Shown piece after piece: positions 63,204 through 64,000 of a stretch of 64,000 nt of DNA (positions within the stretch are counted from its first letter, which is position 1; the number at the start of each line of letters is the position of its first letter). Source of the stretch: Heliomarina baculiformis (GTDB taxonomy: Bacteria > Pseudomonadota > Alphaproteobacteria > Rhodobacterales > Rhodobacteraceae); contig NZ_JAIMIC010000006.1 of NCBI RefSeq assembly GCF_019966545.1, positions 1 through 64,000 of the forward strand, given 5' to 3'. The notes under the pieces were generated by a model, which did not search any database, had not been told where the DNA came from, and was given only the letters and a program-made list of their open reading frames with translations. The position numbers and the translations under genes are program-made.

Positions 63204-64000
63204 TGGCTGCAAGGGTCATCGTACATGCCGGTTTTCACAAGACCGGCTCGACCACCATCCAGCGTTTCCTGCGAAACAACCGCAAAGAGCTGTCGCCCGG
63301 CGTGCAACTGCTTTTGCCGTTCCGGCTTGGCAAGGGCGCGGCGCGTCTGGCCATGCGCTATTCCCGTTTCCGCACGCGGCAACTGCTTGACGAATTCGCG
63401 GCGGAAATGCGCGAAACACTCGCGCCGATAGACCCGGCACGCGATCTGGTGCTGAGTCATGAGAACCTCGCCGGACGGATGCCCGGACGGGATGGTCAGA
63501 AAGGCTATGACTGTGCCCCCGAACTGATGGAACGGCTGGTCGCGATCCTGCGTGGGCATTTCGGGCCGGATGCCGATATCCGCTTTTGTATCCTGACCCG
63601 TGCGCCGGACAGCTGGCTGAATTCGCTCTGGCTGCACAACCTTCGTGTCAGCCGGTTGCAGCAGGATATGGAGGAATTCCGCGCGGAAATCACACCGCTG
63701 GACACGATGCCAGAAACGCTCGGCAAGATCGAAGCCTCCATCGCCCCGGCCAGCCTGCACACCGTCGCGCTTGAACAATGTGCCGCGACCCGGCTTGGCC
63801 CGGCGCAACTGCTGATCGACCAGTTGGACTTGCCGCAAGAGGTTCGCGCGAAACTCGCGCCGGAACCCGCGCATAATATCGGACCGGCTCTGGATCTGGC
63901 CCCCGAGTTGCTGGCGCTGAACCGCAGCGCCCTTGATGACGAAACCCTGACCGCGCGCAAGGCCGCCCTGCTGGAGCGGCCCGCAATCGAAAGCCCCACC
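63203..64000 (+). CDS. Sulfotransferase-like P-loop protein, 3' end outside window
   Basis: The frame is open from ATG 63203 to the window end (266 codons, no stop). The N-terminus VIVHAGFHKTGSTTIQRFLRNN is a PAPS-binding-type P-loop (GFHKTGST, residues 10-17) as in sulfotransferases. Later FCILTRAPDSWLNSLWLH resembles the 3'-phosphate-binding RxPxxxxxS block. The substrate is unknown, and a sulfotransferase-like fold without activity is possible. ATG shares a base with the rimM stop (TGATG), so it is coupled to the ribosomal operon. Confidence 0.75.
   Translation, partial: MAARVIVHAGFHKTGSTTIQRFLRNNRKELSPGVQLLLPFRLGKGAARLAMRYSRFRTRQLLDEFAAEMRETLAPIDPARDLVLSHENLAGRMPGRDGQKGYDCAPELMERLVAILRGHFGPDADIRFCILTRAPDSWLNSLWLHNLRVSRLQQDMEEFRAEITPLDTMPETLGKIEASIAPASLHTVALEQCAATRLGPAQLLIDQLDLPQEVRAKLAPEPAHNIGPALDLAPELLALNRSALDDETLTARKAALLERPAIESPT

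Overview
This 64 kb window is a gene-dense, high-GC stretch of chromosome from an alphaproteobacterium, most likely a member of the Rhodobacterales (Roseobacter/Rhodobacter group). The evidence is the gene content and order: pckA divergent from chvI-chvG followed by hprK, rapZ, a mannose-type EIIA and HPr; the folK, rpoZ, rel, pdxJ, acpS, lepB, rnc, era, recO chain; an ATP synthase F0 cluster atpI-atpB-atpE-atpF'-atpF without the F1 genes; def-def-def-fmt; a methylsuccinyl-CoA dehydrogenase-like protein of the ethylmalonyl-CoA pathway; and DUF6473, DUF1491 and DUF3429 proteins. No rRNA or tRNA gene, insertion sequence, prophage or CRISPR array was seen.

Layout. 1-4.0 kb (minus strand): EF-Tu (cut by the window edge), a lipoprotein and topoisomerase IV subunit A. 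4.2-10.4 kb (plus): SH3 protein, SDR, HIG1-type membrane protein, cobalamin adenosyltransferase, etfBA and 3-hydroxybutyryl-CoA dehydrogenase, with a DUF6473 gene on the other strand. 10.4-15.9 kb (minus): acyltransferase, then the regulatory PTS/RapZ/HprK/ChvGI locus. 16.2-21.9 kb: pckA, DUF3859, a TauE-type permease, methylsuccinyl-CoA dehydrogenase and a Zur-box-preceded zinT. 21.9-32.4 kb (minus): housekeeping chain from folK through rel, pdxJ, lepB, rnc and era to recO. 32.5-35.7 kb (plus): NYN protein, ispH, DUF3429, methyltransferase, rnhA. 35.7-40.2 kb (minus): secreted caspase-like protein, fmt and three deformylase genes. 40.3-47.3 kb: patB/malY, glutathionyl-hydroquinone reductase, a one-domain response regulator behind a CtrA-type site, cobC-cobD, lytic transglycosylase, VOC protein. 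47.3-55.0 kb: smc, lipoprotein, a FadR-type regulator and the F0 operon. 55.2-58.2 kb: ArsR regulator, a 25-residue membrane peptide, EamA permease, LysR and azoreductase. 58.5-64 kb (plus): ffh, three tandem GNAT acetyltransferases, chorismate mutase, rpsP, rimM and a sulfotransferase-like gene cut by the window edge.

Most genes are housekeeping and work in familiar combinations: carbon-state signalling (ChvGI, HprK, HPr, EIIA, RapZ) beside the gluconeogenic pckA; ETF and acyl-CoA enzymes for acetate or fatty-acid use; translation start and protein maturation (fmt, def, rpsP, rimM, ffh, lepB). I found no convincing wholly new system. The most unusual items are small: two arrays of 11-bp iterons ending in TCACCCCCCG (one supplies the parC stop codon), a repeat found three times just after a stop codon in the same orientation, perfect DnaA boxes ahead of both parC and smc, a deformylase paralogue lacking its catalytic residues, and a three-gene GNAT array made by tandem duplication.
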